Assembly: GCA_030345135.1 (NCBI GenBank)
Contig: CP128386.1
Location: 4,470,263 to 4,534,262, forward strand
Reading direction: 5' to 3'
DNA: 64,000 bases
Source of the DNA: Chitinophagaceae bacterium DXS
GTDB taxonomy: Bacteria; Bacteroidota; Bacteroidia; Chitinophagales; Chitinophagaceae
Part shown: in pieces, positions 1 to 8,825 of the stretch
Numbering within the stretch: the first letter of the stretch is position 1
How the letters are laid out: every line of letters begins with the position of its first letter
Notes under the pieces: model-generated
The model's database searches: none
What the model saw: the letters and a program-made list of their open reading frames with translations, nothing else
What the model was told of the DNA's origin: nothing
Position numbers and translations under genes: made by a program

Positions 1-2
1 TG

Positions 3-389
3 TCAGTCAACGCTAAGGCTGGAACAATTGATATACACAAAGCATTTTTGCTAAACGAACAGCTGGCAGTTCGTGCTAAGCTTCCTCCTGACACGGACCT
101 ACTCTATAAGCTTGCTTCTGTCGTTTACTTCGATAAAAACGAAAAGCCAGAGACTTACGAATTTAATTATGGCGCCAAGAAAATTGAGCACTGGAAGAAA
201 CACTCCGATGTCAAGGATTTTTTTTTGCAAACGCCTATACAGGAGTTGCTGCCATTTTTGAAAGAGTACGGCGAAAATATAAACAGCTATCAAGCGATAC
301 TCGAACAGGCAAAGACAGAACATTCGGCAAACATGTCGGGAAACTTATTGCTGAAACGGAAGAAAGTATCGAACGGCAAATTGAAATAG
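3..389 (+). CDS. Tail assembly chaperone, short (frame 0) product, 5' partial
   Basis: The frame is open from the left edge, so the true start lies outside the window. It ends at TAG 387-389 just upstream of the tape measure gene. Small, charged, helical proteins in this position are tail assembly chaperones (lambda gpG-like) that coat the tape measure protein while the tail is built. Sequence similarity to a named family is not obvious to me, so the call rests on position, size and the frameshift signal inside the gene. A GGGAAAC heptamer at 338-344 is in the correct phase for -1 slippage, giving a longer gpGT-like product (separate entry). Confidence 0.7.
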   Translation, partial: SVNAKAGTIDIHKAFLLNEQLAVRAKLPPDTDLLYKLASVVYFDKNEKPETYEFNYGAKKIEHWKKHSDVKDFFLQTPIQELLPFLKEYGENINSYQAILEQAKTEHSANMSGNLLLKRKKVSNGKLK

Positions 390-517
390 CCTCCGGTGGT
401 GACCCCGCAAAGCTTAACGGTTTTACGATCATGGAGTTTTATAAACAGCTAGATAAAGTCTTAACAGAGATAGCTGTCCAAGCTCGTAAAGCAAAGGAAA
501 ACAAATTATCGAAGTAG
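3..517 (+). CDS. Tail assembly chaperone, long product made by -1 ribosomal frameshifting (5' partial)
   Basis: Frame 0 codons GGA-AAC (339-344) preceded by G338 form the slippery site G GGA AAC. After a -1 slip, translation continues at CTT 344-346 in a frame open from 188 to the TAG at 515-517. The extra 57 residues (LIAETEESIERQIEIAS... ending AKENKLSK) look like real protein: charged, helical and with no low-complexity bias. The fusion stops 6 bases before the tape measure ATG at 524. In lambda the same arrangement (gpG/gpGT, site GGGAAAG) makes a chaperone whose T part contacts the tape measure. The ratio of products cannot be read from sequence, and I did not identify a clear downstream pseudoknot. 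Confidence 0.72.
338..344 (+). promoter_or_regulatory. Slippery heptamer GGGAAAC for programmed -1 frameshift
   Basis: The heptamer matches X XXY YYZ in the frame of the upstream gene (codons TCG-GGA-AAC). It lies inside the overlap of the two open frames (188-389) and 45 bases before the frame 0 stop. This is the classical position for the tail chaperone frameshift of long-tailed phages. Confidence 0.72.
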
Positions 518-523
518 TTTACA

Positions 524-3500
524 ATGGACAAAATCGTTGCGATTTTAAGTGTGCAAACAGAAGGGCATGACGCAGCCGCTGAAGCAATTGGTGTCACCAC
601 TGAGGCCGATCGGGAGATGATGGAGCAGGCGAAGAAAACTCAGGCTGCTATAGCTGCTAAGAATAAAGAGATCGTCAGCACTAATGAGACAACCAAGAAA
701 AGTATCGTTGATCTGGGCAATGCCTTGAATAACGTTGACAAAGCAACGCTAGGGGCTGCATACAAAAAGTCGTTACAGGATCTTCGAAAAGAGCTTCAGC
801 TAACCAACGCTCAAACAAAACAGTTTTACCAAGACGTCATTAAGAACGGCCAGCTCGAACTAGTTAATCCAGATAACGCTGATCAATTGGATAGCATCAG
901 AGCGCTTATACAGGCGGCAACGGAAGAGCTGGAAAACTTTGGCAGCTCTACACAAAGGTCCGCGCAAACAGCCACAGGACAGTTCCGAGCGATGAGGCAA
1001 GAACTGTTGGAAATGGAAGATGCCGGGTCTGACTTTTCCGAAAAATATCAGATGAGTTTTGAAGAATTGAGTGTTGCCGCTGCAAAGCTTCAGGATGACA
1101 TTGGGGACATGAGCACCCGGATCAGAGCTATGGCCAGCGATTCGTTTGCATTTGACGCAATGATTGAAGGCCTAACCGGAGTAGCGGGAGCCTTCAGCAT
1201 CGCTCAAGGTGCAGCAGCTTTATTTGGAAGCGAAAATGAGGATCTGCAGAAAGCTCTACTTAAGGTAAACGCGGCAATGGCCATCCTACAGGGCCTACAA
1301 TCGTTAAACAATATCATCAAAGATCAAAGTATCGCCAAGACAGGTGCCGAAGTTGCTCTCAGACGAATTAACGCGGCATCCATCCAATTAGAGACTGCTA
1401 CACAAAGCCAAAATATAGTTGTCCGGTACGCAGCAATTGCTGCACAGAAGTCATTAAATGCAGTAATGTCTTTAAGCCCTGCTGGTATTCTTCTCATCAG
1501 CATTGGGGCACTGGCTACGGCTTTGCTTTATTTCACTTCAAGAACGAATGATGCGGCTGAGGCGCAAAAGAAGTTCAATGCTTCAATGGATGAAACGTTA
1601 AAGCTGAATGATTTATTTGTTAATGCCATCGGTCGCGCCGGTGATAAAAGGGTTGCTGAACTAAAAAAACAGAATGCATCTGCAGAACAAATAAGGAATG
1701 CAGAGATTGACACTCAGAAAGCACAGTTAGAACAGACTAAGAAAGTTCTTGCGGATAAAGAACAAGCTTATGATAATGCAAATGAGACATTAAGAAAAAT
1801 AGCTAACAGGGAAATTTCAGTTACCAAGTCAGATGATAAATGGATTGAGGAGCTTCAAAAAACTAAGGACAACTATGAAAAGCTCCGAGAACAGGCTAAT
1901 GACATGGACAATAAGATATCCATTTCTCTTATTAACAATGACGCAGAAACAGCCAAAGAGAGGCTACAAAATAATACAGCCTTTTATGAAAAGCGTGTTG
2001 CCCAAGCAAAGGCCGGAACACGCGCCGAAATGCTTGCACAGATTGACCAGATACGAGCGAAAGCGAATGAGGATATTAATTCAAGCTACAAAAGCGAAGA
2101 TCAAAAGAAAACAATCGCTTTACAAGCGGCTAAAGACATTGCAGCTAAAAGGAAGGAAATTGAGCTTTATGACCTTAATACGGCAAAGACAATAGCTGAT
2201 GATAAGGTTATCCTCGCCCAAGAAGGATCCAAAGAAGAACTCAATGCTAAAATAAATCAGCTCAATGCAACTAAAGCATTAGAAATAGCAAACGCAAATG
2301 GTAGTAAGGCGGCTATTAAAAAGATCAATGATGACTACCGGAAGCAAGAGCTGCAGTTAACGAAAGATTTTAACCAGAAGGTTGCTGAAGATGCCATTAA
2401 CACGCGTATCGCCATCGCGAACAGCCAAATTTCTCAACTGGAAATAAGTGGTGCGTCTGCTACTAATGAAAAGCTTTTAAAACTTAAAGAGGACCTTATC
2501 GATGACCAAGCAAGGCTTGAGATTGTAGGAATTCAAAACTCTGAGAAAAACGAGGAGTTGCGTCGCGCTAAGATCCAGGCTGTTTACGATAAGGCCTTGG
2601 CTGATAAGAAGAAGCTTGAACGTGATAAAGCGCAGGCTGAAATAGACGCACAAAGCAGCAGATCTGACTCATTCTATCAACAGGAACAAAATAAGTTAAG
2701 TCTCCTGGAGGATAAAATATCTGCCTACGGACCTGCAAGAAAGAAGCTTGACGACGCATACTACGAAAACGATCTAAGACAGATCGAAAATAGAGAGATT
2801 TCACTTAAAGCCTCACTAGATCGTGGTTTGATCAATCAGCAGGACTACAACTCCAAAATGGCAGAGCTTAGTCAGGCTCGGGCAGATGCTGATATCAAGA
2901 ATACTGAGCGAACAGTCAAAAGAAGAATTGCTCTTGAGGAAGAGGCATTCAACGCTATCAAAGAGTTTGGCGATACGCTTTTCGACAATAAAAAATCAAA
3001 CCTCCAAGCAGAGGCTGATAGAAACCAAGAGCTATATGATAAAAAGATAATCACCCAGGATGAGTATAATAAACGGCAAAAGCAATTGCAAAGGGAGGAA
3101 GCTGCTATTAATAAGCAGAAAGCAATTTTTGATATTATCATTGACGGTGCTAAGAAAATATTTGAGATTCAAACAATCGCAGCCACTTATGCTGCAAATC
3201 CCCTTACCGCAGCTTTGGCGCCCATGGCCTTAGCCCAAATACCTGTGATACTTGGTGAACAAGGCGTTGCACTAGGCTTAGTAGCAGCCCGCAAATTCAA
3301 AGATGGTAAAGTGCGAATCGACGGACCAGGTACCGAAACATCTGATTCCATCCCTGCAATGCTTTCTAAAAATGAAACGGTTATCAATGCTGCTGCCACC
3401 AAACGCTATCAGCCAGCACTTGAAGCAATCAACAGCATGAAGTTTGAAGAATATCTGGCTGGTCTCAATATTCCTCACCTTCAGAATTATGATATCAAAC

Positions 3501-3706
3501 TCCCTCCTGCCTCTGCGATAAGAACAAAGAATATTCAAATTGACTATGACAAGCTCGGAGCTGCAGTTGCTAAACATGTTGGCAACGTAAATGATATCGA
3601 TATGCCCAATATGGAATTTACAATCGATGAAGACGGCGTTCACGCAATTATGAAAAGGAAGAATTCAGTCACAGAATTTCAAAATAAACGATACTCAACA
3701 AAGTAA
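524..3706 (+). CDS. Tail tape measure protein
   Basis: The 1060-residue protein sets tail length and is threaded through the tail tube, then leads DNA entry at infection. The sequence is long, mostly helical and coiled-coil rich (about residues 370-900, many Lys/Glu/Ala/Gln). A hydrophobic segment lies at about 295-340 (LNAVMSLSPAGILLISIGALA... region), typical of tape measures. A second Ala/Pro-rich apolar stretch lies at about 880-925. The gene follows the frameshifting chaperone by 6 bases, the strongest positional clue. Its stop overlaps the next ATG (TAATG at 3704-3708). At roughly 0.15 nm per residue it would give a tail of about 150 nm, by the general rule for tape measures. Confidence 0.88.
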   Translation: MDKIVAILSVQTEGHDAAAEAIGVTTEADREMMEQAKKTQAAIAAKNKEIVSTNETTKKSIVDLGNALNNVDKATLGAAYKKSLQDLRKELQLTNAQTKQFYQDVIKNGQLELVNPDNADQLDSIRALIQAATEELENFGSSTQRSAQTATGQFRAMRQELLEMEDAGSDFSEKYQMSFEELSVAAAKLQDDIGDMSTRIRAMASDSFAFDAMIEGLTGVAGAFSIAQGAAALFGSENEDLQKALLKVNAAMAILQGLQSLNNIIKDQSIAKTGAEVALRRINAASIQLETATQSQNIVVRYAAIAAQKSLNAVMSLSPAGILLISIGALATALLYFTSRTNDAAEAQKKFNASMDETLKLNDLFVNAIGRAGDKRVAELKKQNASAEQIRNAEIDTQKAQLEQTKKVLADKEQAYDNANETLRKIANREISVTKSDDKWIEELQKTKDNYEKLREQANDMDNKISISLINNDAETAKERLQNNTAFYEKRVAQAKAGTRAEMLAQIDQIRAKANEDINSSYKSEDQKKTIALQAAKDIAAKRKEIELYDLNTAKTIADDKVILAQEGSKEELNAKINQLNATKALEIANANGSKAAIKKINDDYRKQELQLTKDFNQKVAEDAINTRIAIANSQISQLEISGASATNEKLLKLKEDLIDDQARLEIVGIQNSEKNEELRRAKIQAVYDKALADKKKLERDKAQAEIDAQSSRSDSFYQQEQNKLSLLEDKISAYGPARKKLDDAYYENDLRQIENREISLKASLDRGLINQQDYNSKMAELSQARADADIKNTERTVKRRIALEEEAFNAIKEFGDTLFDNKKSNLQAEADRNQELYDKKIITQDEYNKRQKQLQREEAAINKQKAIFDIIIDGAKKIFEIQTIAATYAANPLTAALAPMALAQIPVILGEQGVALGLVAARKFKDGKVRIDGPGTETSDSIPAMLSKNETVINAAATKRYQPALEAINSMKFEEYLAGLNIPHLQNYDIKLPPASAIRTKNIQIDYDKLGAAVAKHVGNVNDIDMPNMEFTIDEDGVHAIMKRKNSVTEFQNKRYSTK

Positions 3707-5934
3707 TGGAATGGAGATTCACCATAATAGACCGTGACAATAACAAGACTGTAATTGATGAGCCTGTTGGTTGGAATGATATAAAGTTCAAGCTCAGTCG
3801 TGACAAGGATATGCACGGCCTATTCTACGACTACACGGCAAACAGCTTCGAATTTTGGGGACCTGCTCGAACGATTATAAAACAGGAATATGAAACTTAT
3901 GGGCTCGAAGGTGTTATGTTCCTGCAGGCAGAATACCAATGCCATAAAGGTTGGCTACCATTTACTACCGGCCGCATCATCTTCGCCAACTATAGTGAAT
4001 CAACAGGATCCGATTGCTTTGTGAAGGCTGGAATTGACAATATCAGCGAGATCGTGACACTAAAAAATAGAATAGAGCAGAGTGTAGATCTGCTCTCTCT
4101 CAAAGCATTTGATGACGTTACCGATCTGGATTATTATTCTACCCTCAAGAAAAACATTGAGTTACCATCCAAGGCCATTCCGCTGACGACTAAAGCAATG
4201 AATGAAAGTTCTCTCGTAAGTGAAAACTTTACCAATAACTCGCAGTGGTTTACAAATACCGGTGGCAGTCCGCAAATGCGTGCCCAGTTCATTCCTGGAT
4301 TCACAAAAACAATCTCTACAACCGTTAATGAATCGACGATCTGGAACACGGCTCAAATGATCAACGGCGGGTTCAACGGCCAGCCCGCAACTGGATTGAT
4401 GCCACTGATTGACTTCAAGCAACTTGATACTCCATTAAAGTGCATCTCATCTCAAATGCATGTAAAGTTCCGAATGAAAGGAAGCGTAGCTGTTGCCGGA
4501 GGATCACTTTCAGGTGGCCAGCTCCAACTGATGAGGCTAGGAGCAGGAAAGGACCCGGCTGTTGCGACTAACTATGATAGACTCGCTGACAATAATATCC
4601 TGTTCTCTGGCTTTGATATCTCTCATGAACTTGATGTTGCCATGGACGTCGGGGATCAGCTGTGGCTGTATATTTTCATATTTGCCACCAATCCGGACGG
4701 CTTTACAAATTTTACAATCACGGAGTCCCCTGAATGTTTTATTGAACTGTCTCTTATCAGCAAATGCGATCCTACGCATGCTGATGTATTTATGATCAAT
4801 GAGGCCTTAAGTCGAACCATTGAGAATATAACAAACAACAAGATGAAGTTATACTCCGAGTATTTCGGCCGGCCGGATAGCCAACCATTCGCAATGGATC
4901 TATTGGGGCGCGGATCTCTCGAAGCAATTACAAGCGGTTTAAAGATTCGTCGAGTTGTTAGTAAGGACGGCACAGACAAACAGTTCTTTGTTAACCTTAA
5001 GCAGCTATTCAATGACCTGTCTGCAATACACTGCCTTGGCATGGGCATTCAGTCGATGGAAGACAACTTCGATTTGACGGACGATCTCACGAACATGTAT
5101 AACCCTTATTACCTGGTGCGGATAGAAGACTGGAAATGGTTCTACAAGGATAACGTCATTTTCACCTGCAGCGATGTTGACGGCGTCACAAAGCAAATAG
5201 TTACAGACAAGCACATTGCCAAGTTTGTAACCGGGTACGAAAAATGGGAAGCAGAACAGGAGTCAGGACTGGATGAGTTTCTTACCAAAAGGAGCTATGC
5301 GACACAGCTTACACAAGTTGACAACTCACTCGAAAAAGTGTGTAAGATGATAGCTTCCGGATATGCATTAGAGTTCACCAGAAGGCAAGACCAGACAAAT
5401 ACTGACTGGCGTTACGATAACGAAACCTTCATCATTTGCCTAAATAGCGACTTCACTGCTCAAGTAGGCGGCATTGACAATCCTGAAAACATAGTGGATC
5501 CTGATACGGTTTATAACTTCCGGATCTCGCCTACCCGCAACCTCATGCGATGGTTTGCTTATATCATTTCATCGTACCGAGATGCTGCAGGCAAAAAAAT
5601 AAAATTCACTGCGGGTGATGGTAACCTGGTGGCCAAGGGACAGCAAAGTGCTCCTTACGGAAAGATGGATAATGCACCGCTCCAAGAGAACCAGGATATT
5701 GACGCCAGCATTTTCTTTCATCCGGAATATTCAACGCCGATCCTGCGAAATGAAACGGTTCAGTTCAGTTATCCATTAACTGCTGCAGGGTTCAAAAACC
5801 TAATCAACAATCCTTATGGTCTGATCAGTTGGACCTGCAAGAAAGAAAAAGGATCCGGATGGATTAGCGAGATCACTTACGAGCCAAATACCGGTATTGC
5901 ATCTTTTACACTCATTCCTAAAATAGAATCATGA
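3706..5934 (+). CDS. Tail tip / distal tail-like structural protein (unidentified family)
   Basis: The 742-residue protein lies directly after the tape measure, where distal tail and baseplate hub proteins are usually encoded. The N-terminus (MEWRFTIIDRDNNKTVI) and the first 120 residues look beta-rich, as in distal tail proteins. The middle has a Gly-rich beta region (about 255-290). No protease or lysozyme motif was seen. It is translationally coupled on both sides: TAATG with the tape measure and ATGA with the next gene. The function is inferred from position. It could equally be a fused distal-tail/hub protein, given its length. Confidence 0.55.
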   Translation: MEWRFTIIDRDNNKTVIDEPVGWNDIKFKLSRDKDMHGLFYDYTANSFEFWGPARTIIKQEYETYGLEGVMFLQAEYQCHKGWLPFTTGRIIFANYSESTGSDCFVKAGIDNISEIVTLKNRIEQSVDLLSLKAFDDVTDLDYYSTLKKNIELPSKAIPLTTKAMNESSLVSENFTNNSQWFTNTGGSPQMRAQFIPGFTKTISTTVNESTIWNTAQMINGGFNGQPATGLMPLIDFKQLDTPLKCISSQMHVKFRMKGSVAVAGGSLSGGQLQLMRLGAGKDPAVATNYDRLADNNILFSGFDISHELDVAMDVGDQLWLYIFIFATNPDGFTNFTITESPECFIELSLISKCDPTHADVFMINEALSRTIENITNNKMKLYSEYFGRPDSQPFAMDLLGRGSLEAITSGLKIRRVVSKDGTDKQFFVNLKQLFNDLSAIHCLGMGIQSMEDNFDLTDDLTNMYNPYYLVRIEDWKWFYKDNVIFTCSDVDGVTKQIVTDKHIAKFVTGYEKWEAEQESGLDEFLTKRSYATQLTQVDNSLEKVCKMIASGYALEFTRRQDQTNTDWRYDNETFIICLNSDFTAQVGGIDNPENIVDPDTVYNFRISPTRNLMRWFAYIISSYRDAAGKKIKFTAGDGNLVAKGQQSAPYGKMDNAPLQENQDIDASIFFHPEYSTPILRNETVQFSYPLTAAGFKNLINNPYGLISWTCKKEKGSGWISEITYEPNTGIASFTLIPKIES

Positions 5935-6968
5935 GTTACGAAATAACCACACCCAAAGCTTCCTTTGTACAGTTCTCAGGGGTGCCGCAACGAGACAGCC
6001 TTGAGGCATTTGGTTTTACTCTGCCTGAGTACGATAAGTTCAATGCTGCTTTCCAGTTTGGTATTATGGATAGCGCAACAAAAGGATATACGGTGCCTAC
6101 CACAATGGAGCTATGGGTGAGTATCTGCACTACTTCAGGAACGTTGATCGCCAAGCTCAATCAACCAACGCTTCTTGAAACGGCGGTAAAGTTTACGATG
6201 CCTTCGACCAATATTGTCTTAAAGTCAATAAAATATGGTGATTTTACGCGTGAATATTCTTCGCCAAGTGTAAACAAAGCAGGATTGTCTGCAGTGTTGT
6301 TAAGTGACTTCGGCATTGACTCAGATCCGGTTAATATGGTTGCTTATTGTGGGGCTCCGGACTTGGTAATAAGCTATATGAACGGCGTTATTATATCGCA
6401 GCTCGCTTCAGTGAGAACTTATAAAACGCTTTACGCGGACGCCAATACAGCTATACAAAGTCTTGTGAAGCCGGGTAAGTGTTACTGCTATTGTATCGCA
6501 GACGGCCCTGGAGCTGTACTTGATCGATCAAACGTATTTACCAGGTCAACGACTGCTCGCTTTATAACACAATTGCGTTACCGCAACAACGAAGATGCCT
6601 TTGGTTTTACCTATCCCGTGTCAACGGTATATAATCGTGTATCGCTCCCGCTGTATTTAAAAGGCATGCAGCCATTGTTCACCAAAAAGTTATACCGGAA
6701 AAGTAACGGCAAAAACTTGGTCCTGTCTGCGCAGATGGATAAGCAAGTAGAAGTGACCACGGATTGGATGCCGGAATTTTATCATGAGTGCTTATCGCTG
6801 GCATTAATTCATGATCAGGTTGAATTTCTTGAAAGTAACTCGTGGATAGGTTATGTCATTGATCAAGACTATAAAATAGAGTGGGATGAAAATGCGGTTG
6901 ATAGAGGGCTGGGATCAGCAAAGCTCAAAACTCAAACATATAACTACAGTAATGACAACTGTAGTTAA
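5931..6968 (+). CDS. Putative tail-tip structural protein
   Basis: The 345-residue protein has no motif I recognise. It overlaps the preceding tail protein by ATGA (5931-5934), so it is in the same operon and probably part of the same tail-tip assembly. The sequence is beta-rich with several Tyr and Cys residues (YCYCIADG at about residue 185). There is no signal peptide or membrane segment. After it comes a 58-base gap and the portal gene, so it is the last gene of this tail block. Confidence 0.45.
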   Translation: MSYEITTPKASFVQFSGVPQRDSLEAFGFTLPEYDKFNAAFQFGIMDSATKGYTVPTTMELWVSICTTSGTLIAKLNQPTLLETAVKFTMPSTNIVLKSIKYGDFTREYSSPSVNKAGLSAVLLSDFGIDSDPVNMVAYCGAPDLVISYMNGVIISQLASVRTYKTLYADANTAIQSLVKPGKCYCYCIADGPGAVLDRSNVFTRSTTARFITQLRYRNNEDAFGFTYPVSTVYNRVSLPLYLKGMQPLFTKKLYRKSNGKNLVLSAQMDKQVEVTTDWMPEFYHECLSLALIHDQVEFLESNSWIGYVIDQDYKIEWDENAVDRGLGSAKLKTQTYNYSNDNCS

Positions 6969-7026
6969 ACGGTGCATGCTGAAATGCGGCACAATGGAAC
7001 CAATAGATCGTTTTAATCAAATCTAA

Positions 7027-8817
7027 ATGAACAAGGTTTTTACAAAGGACGAACTGAGCCTTTATTTTACAGGTGGCAAAAAACACTCTGCTTATCTTGA
7101 GACGGTAAAGCAATATGAGAAAATAAACTGTCATGCAAACGGTCTCGTGCCTGGCGATCTGATAAAGAAGCGTCGGCCAAGGGAAAGCGAGGAAATTTTA
7201 AAGTACCGCACTGATATCTATATACCCAAGACAAAGCATCCTATTTATAAGGTCATCAACAGCTTAAGCAAGATCAGGCGTTCACCGGATTGGAGTATCA
7301 ATTACGACAAGGTTGAAAGCCCGGCGAGAATTATACCGGAGGAAAGCCTCCAAACATATTGCGAGGAAGAGTATCCTGGTTTTACGTCCGTAACAAACTG
7401 GATGTTCTCAGTTGCGCTTAAAAATATTTGCATCGATGCCAATGCGGTGATTGCCGTTTTTCCGGTTGATCCCAATATTGCTTCAAATCAGTTTTATAAG
7501 CCAATGGCCATGTTGTTTAACAGCCCAGAGGTTATCTATTTCGAAGAAACTGCTAATTATGCCGTTTTAAAAAGCAAGGAAAAAAATAAGATCGTTTTGG
7601 ATAGCGGCAAATTTGAAGACGGCGATGTTTACTATATTATTACTGATCAGGAGTTCTTTAGGTATGAGAAGCAGATGAGTGGTGAATTCTTGCAGACTCA
7701 GTATATAAATCATAAGCTCGGCCGCTTGCCCGTTTTTAAAGTGCCTTCTGTTTTCCTGACCCAAAAAGATAATGTAGTGATACAGGAAAGCCGCATAGCT
7801 CCAATGATACCTCATTTGGATGAAGCGGCTCGCGAATATAGCGACCTGCAAGCCAGCAAGGTTCAGCATATGTTCCCACTGTTTTGGTACATCGATACAA
7901 AAAAATGTGATTCTTGCCAGGGTACCGGTAAAGAAGTAGATCAGTCTGATCCAAACAAAGTTTTAAAGAAATGTTCAAAGTGTAATGGTAGTGGTAAAGC
8001 TGTTTTCTCACCTTACGTTAATATGGCTGTTAAACCTCCCGAAATCACAGAAGGCGTGTCGGCGAATCTACCCTTCCCTCCAGCAGGTTATATAGCCAAG
8101 GATGTTGAAATTCTCAAGCTGCAGGAAGAGAGTGTTGACAAGAACCTATTCGGTGCCTTGTCATCCATAAACATGCAGTTCCTCGATCAAACTCCACTTA
8201 ACATATCAGGCGAGGCGAAGAATGTGGACCGTGAAGAGCTTAACAACTTTGTCTACTCGGTGGCAGAAGATATTGTGGCATGCATGGACAAGATATATGA
8301 TCTCATCTGCTTGTGGCGCTATTCGTATATCGCACCAAATAAAGCAGATCGCAAAAAAATGCTTCCTCAAATAGCTGTACCCGAACAATTCGACTTATTG
8401 CCAGCAAGCTACCTAATGGACGAGATTTCAAAAGCTACGTCAAGTAAAGGCGTAAGTCCAATAATTATCATGGGATTGCAAAAAGAGTATGCTGTGAAAA
8501 AGTTTTATAACAATCCTGGTATCGGTGATTTATTGGCTACAGTATGCGAATTGGATCCTTTGCCCGGGCTTACAGATGATGAAAAGATGATAAGGCTAAG
8601 CAACCATGGCATAAGCATGGAAGATTACGTCATCAGTTCCAACTTGCTTTCTTTTGTTAAGATGGCTGTTTTCGAAGACAAAAATTTCATGGGCCTCGAT
8701 TATTCGAAGCAAATAGATAAGATGAAGGAGTATGCTAAGGTCAAGATGAAAGATATTTCTGGCGCCACTGAAATAAAGAACTCACTGAATGACCAACCGA
8801 TAATAAATCAAGCCTAA
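7027..8817 (+). CDS. Portal-like protein with DnaJ-type zinc motif insertion
   Basis: The 596-residue protein is probably the dodecameric portal through which DNA is packaged. Support is indirect: length typical of portals, position directly before a MuF-type minor head gene, and a long C-terminal helical part (about 365-450, LQEESVDKNLFGALSSIN, then many helices). An unusual insertion at about 290-325 carries two CxxCxGxG-type motifs, CDSCQGTG (Cys294, Cys297) and CSKCNGSG (Cys316, Cys319), as in the DnaJ zinc-binding domain. They should bind one zinc ion. I know of no fixed role for this in portals. It may stabilise the clip or stem region. Confidence 0.65.
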   Translation: MNKVFTKDELSLYFTGGKKHSAYLETVKQYEKINCHANGLVPGDLIKKRRPRESEEILKYRTDIYIPKTKHPIYKVINSLSKIRRSPDWSINYDKVESPARIIPEESLQTYCEEEYPGFTSVTNWMFSVALKNICIDANAVIAVFPVDPNIASNQFYKPMAMLFNSPEVIYFEETANYAVLKSKEKNKIVLDSGKFEDGDVYYIITDQEFFRYEKQMSGEFLQTQYINHKLGRLPVFKVPSVFLTQKDNVVIQESRIAPMIPHLDEAAREYSDLQASKVQHMFPLFWYIDTKKCDSCQGTGKEVDQSDPNKVLKKCSKCNGSGKAVFSPYVNMAVKPPEITEGVSANLPFPPAGYIAKDVEILKLQEESVDKNLFGALSSINMQFLDQTPLNISGEAKNVDREELNNFVYSVAEDIVACMDKIYDLICLWRYSYIAPNKADRKKMLPQIAVPEQFDLLPASYLMDEISKATSSKGVSPIIIMGLQKEYAVKKFYNNPGIGDLLATVCELDPLPGLTDDEKMIRLSNHGISMEDYVISSNLLSFVKMAVFEDKNFMGLDYSKQIDKMKEYAKVKMKDISGATEIKNSLNDQPIINQA

Positions 8818-8825
8818 GCCTACCA

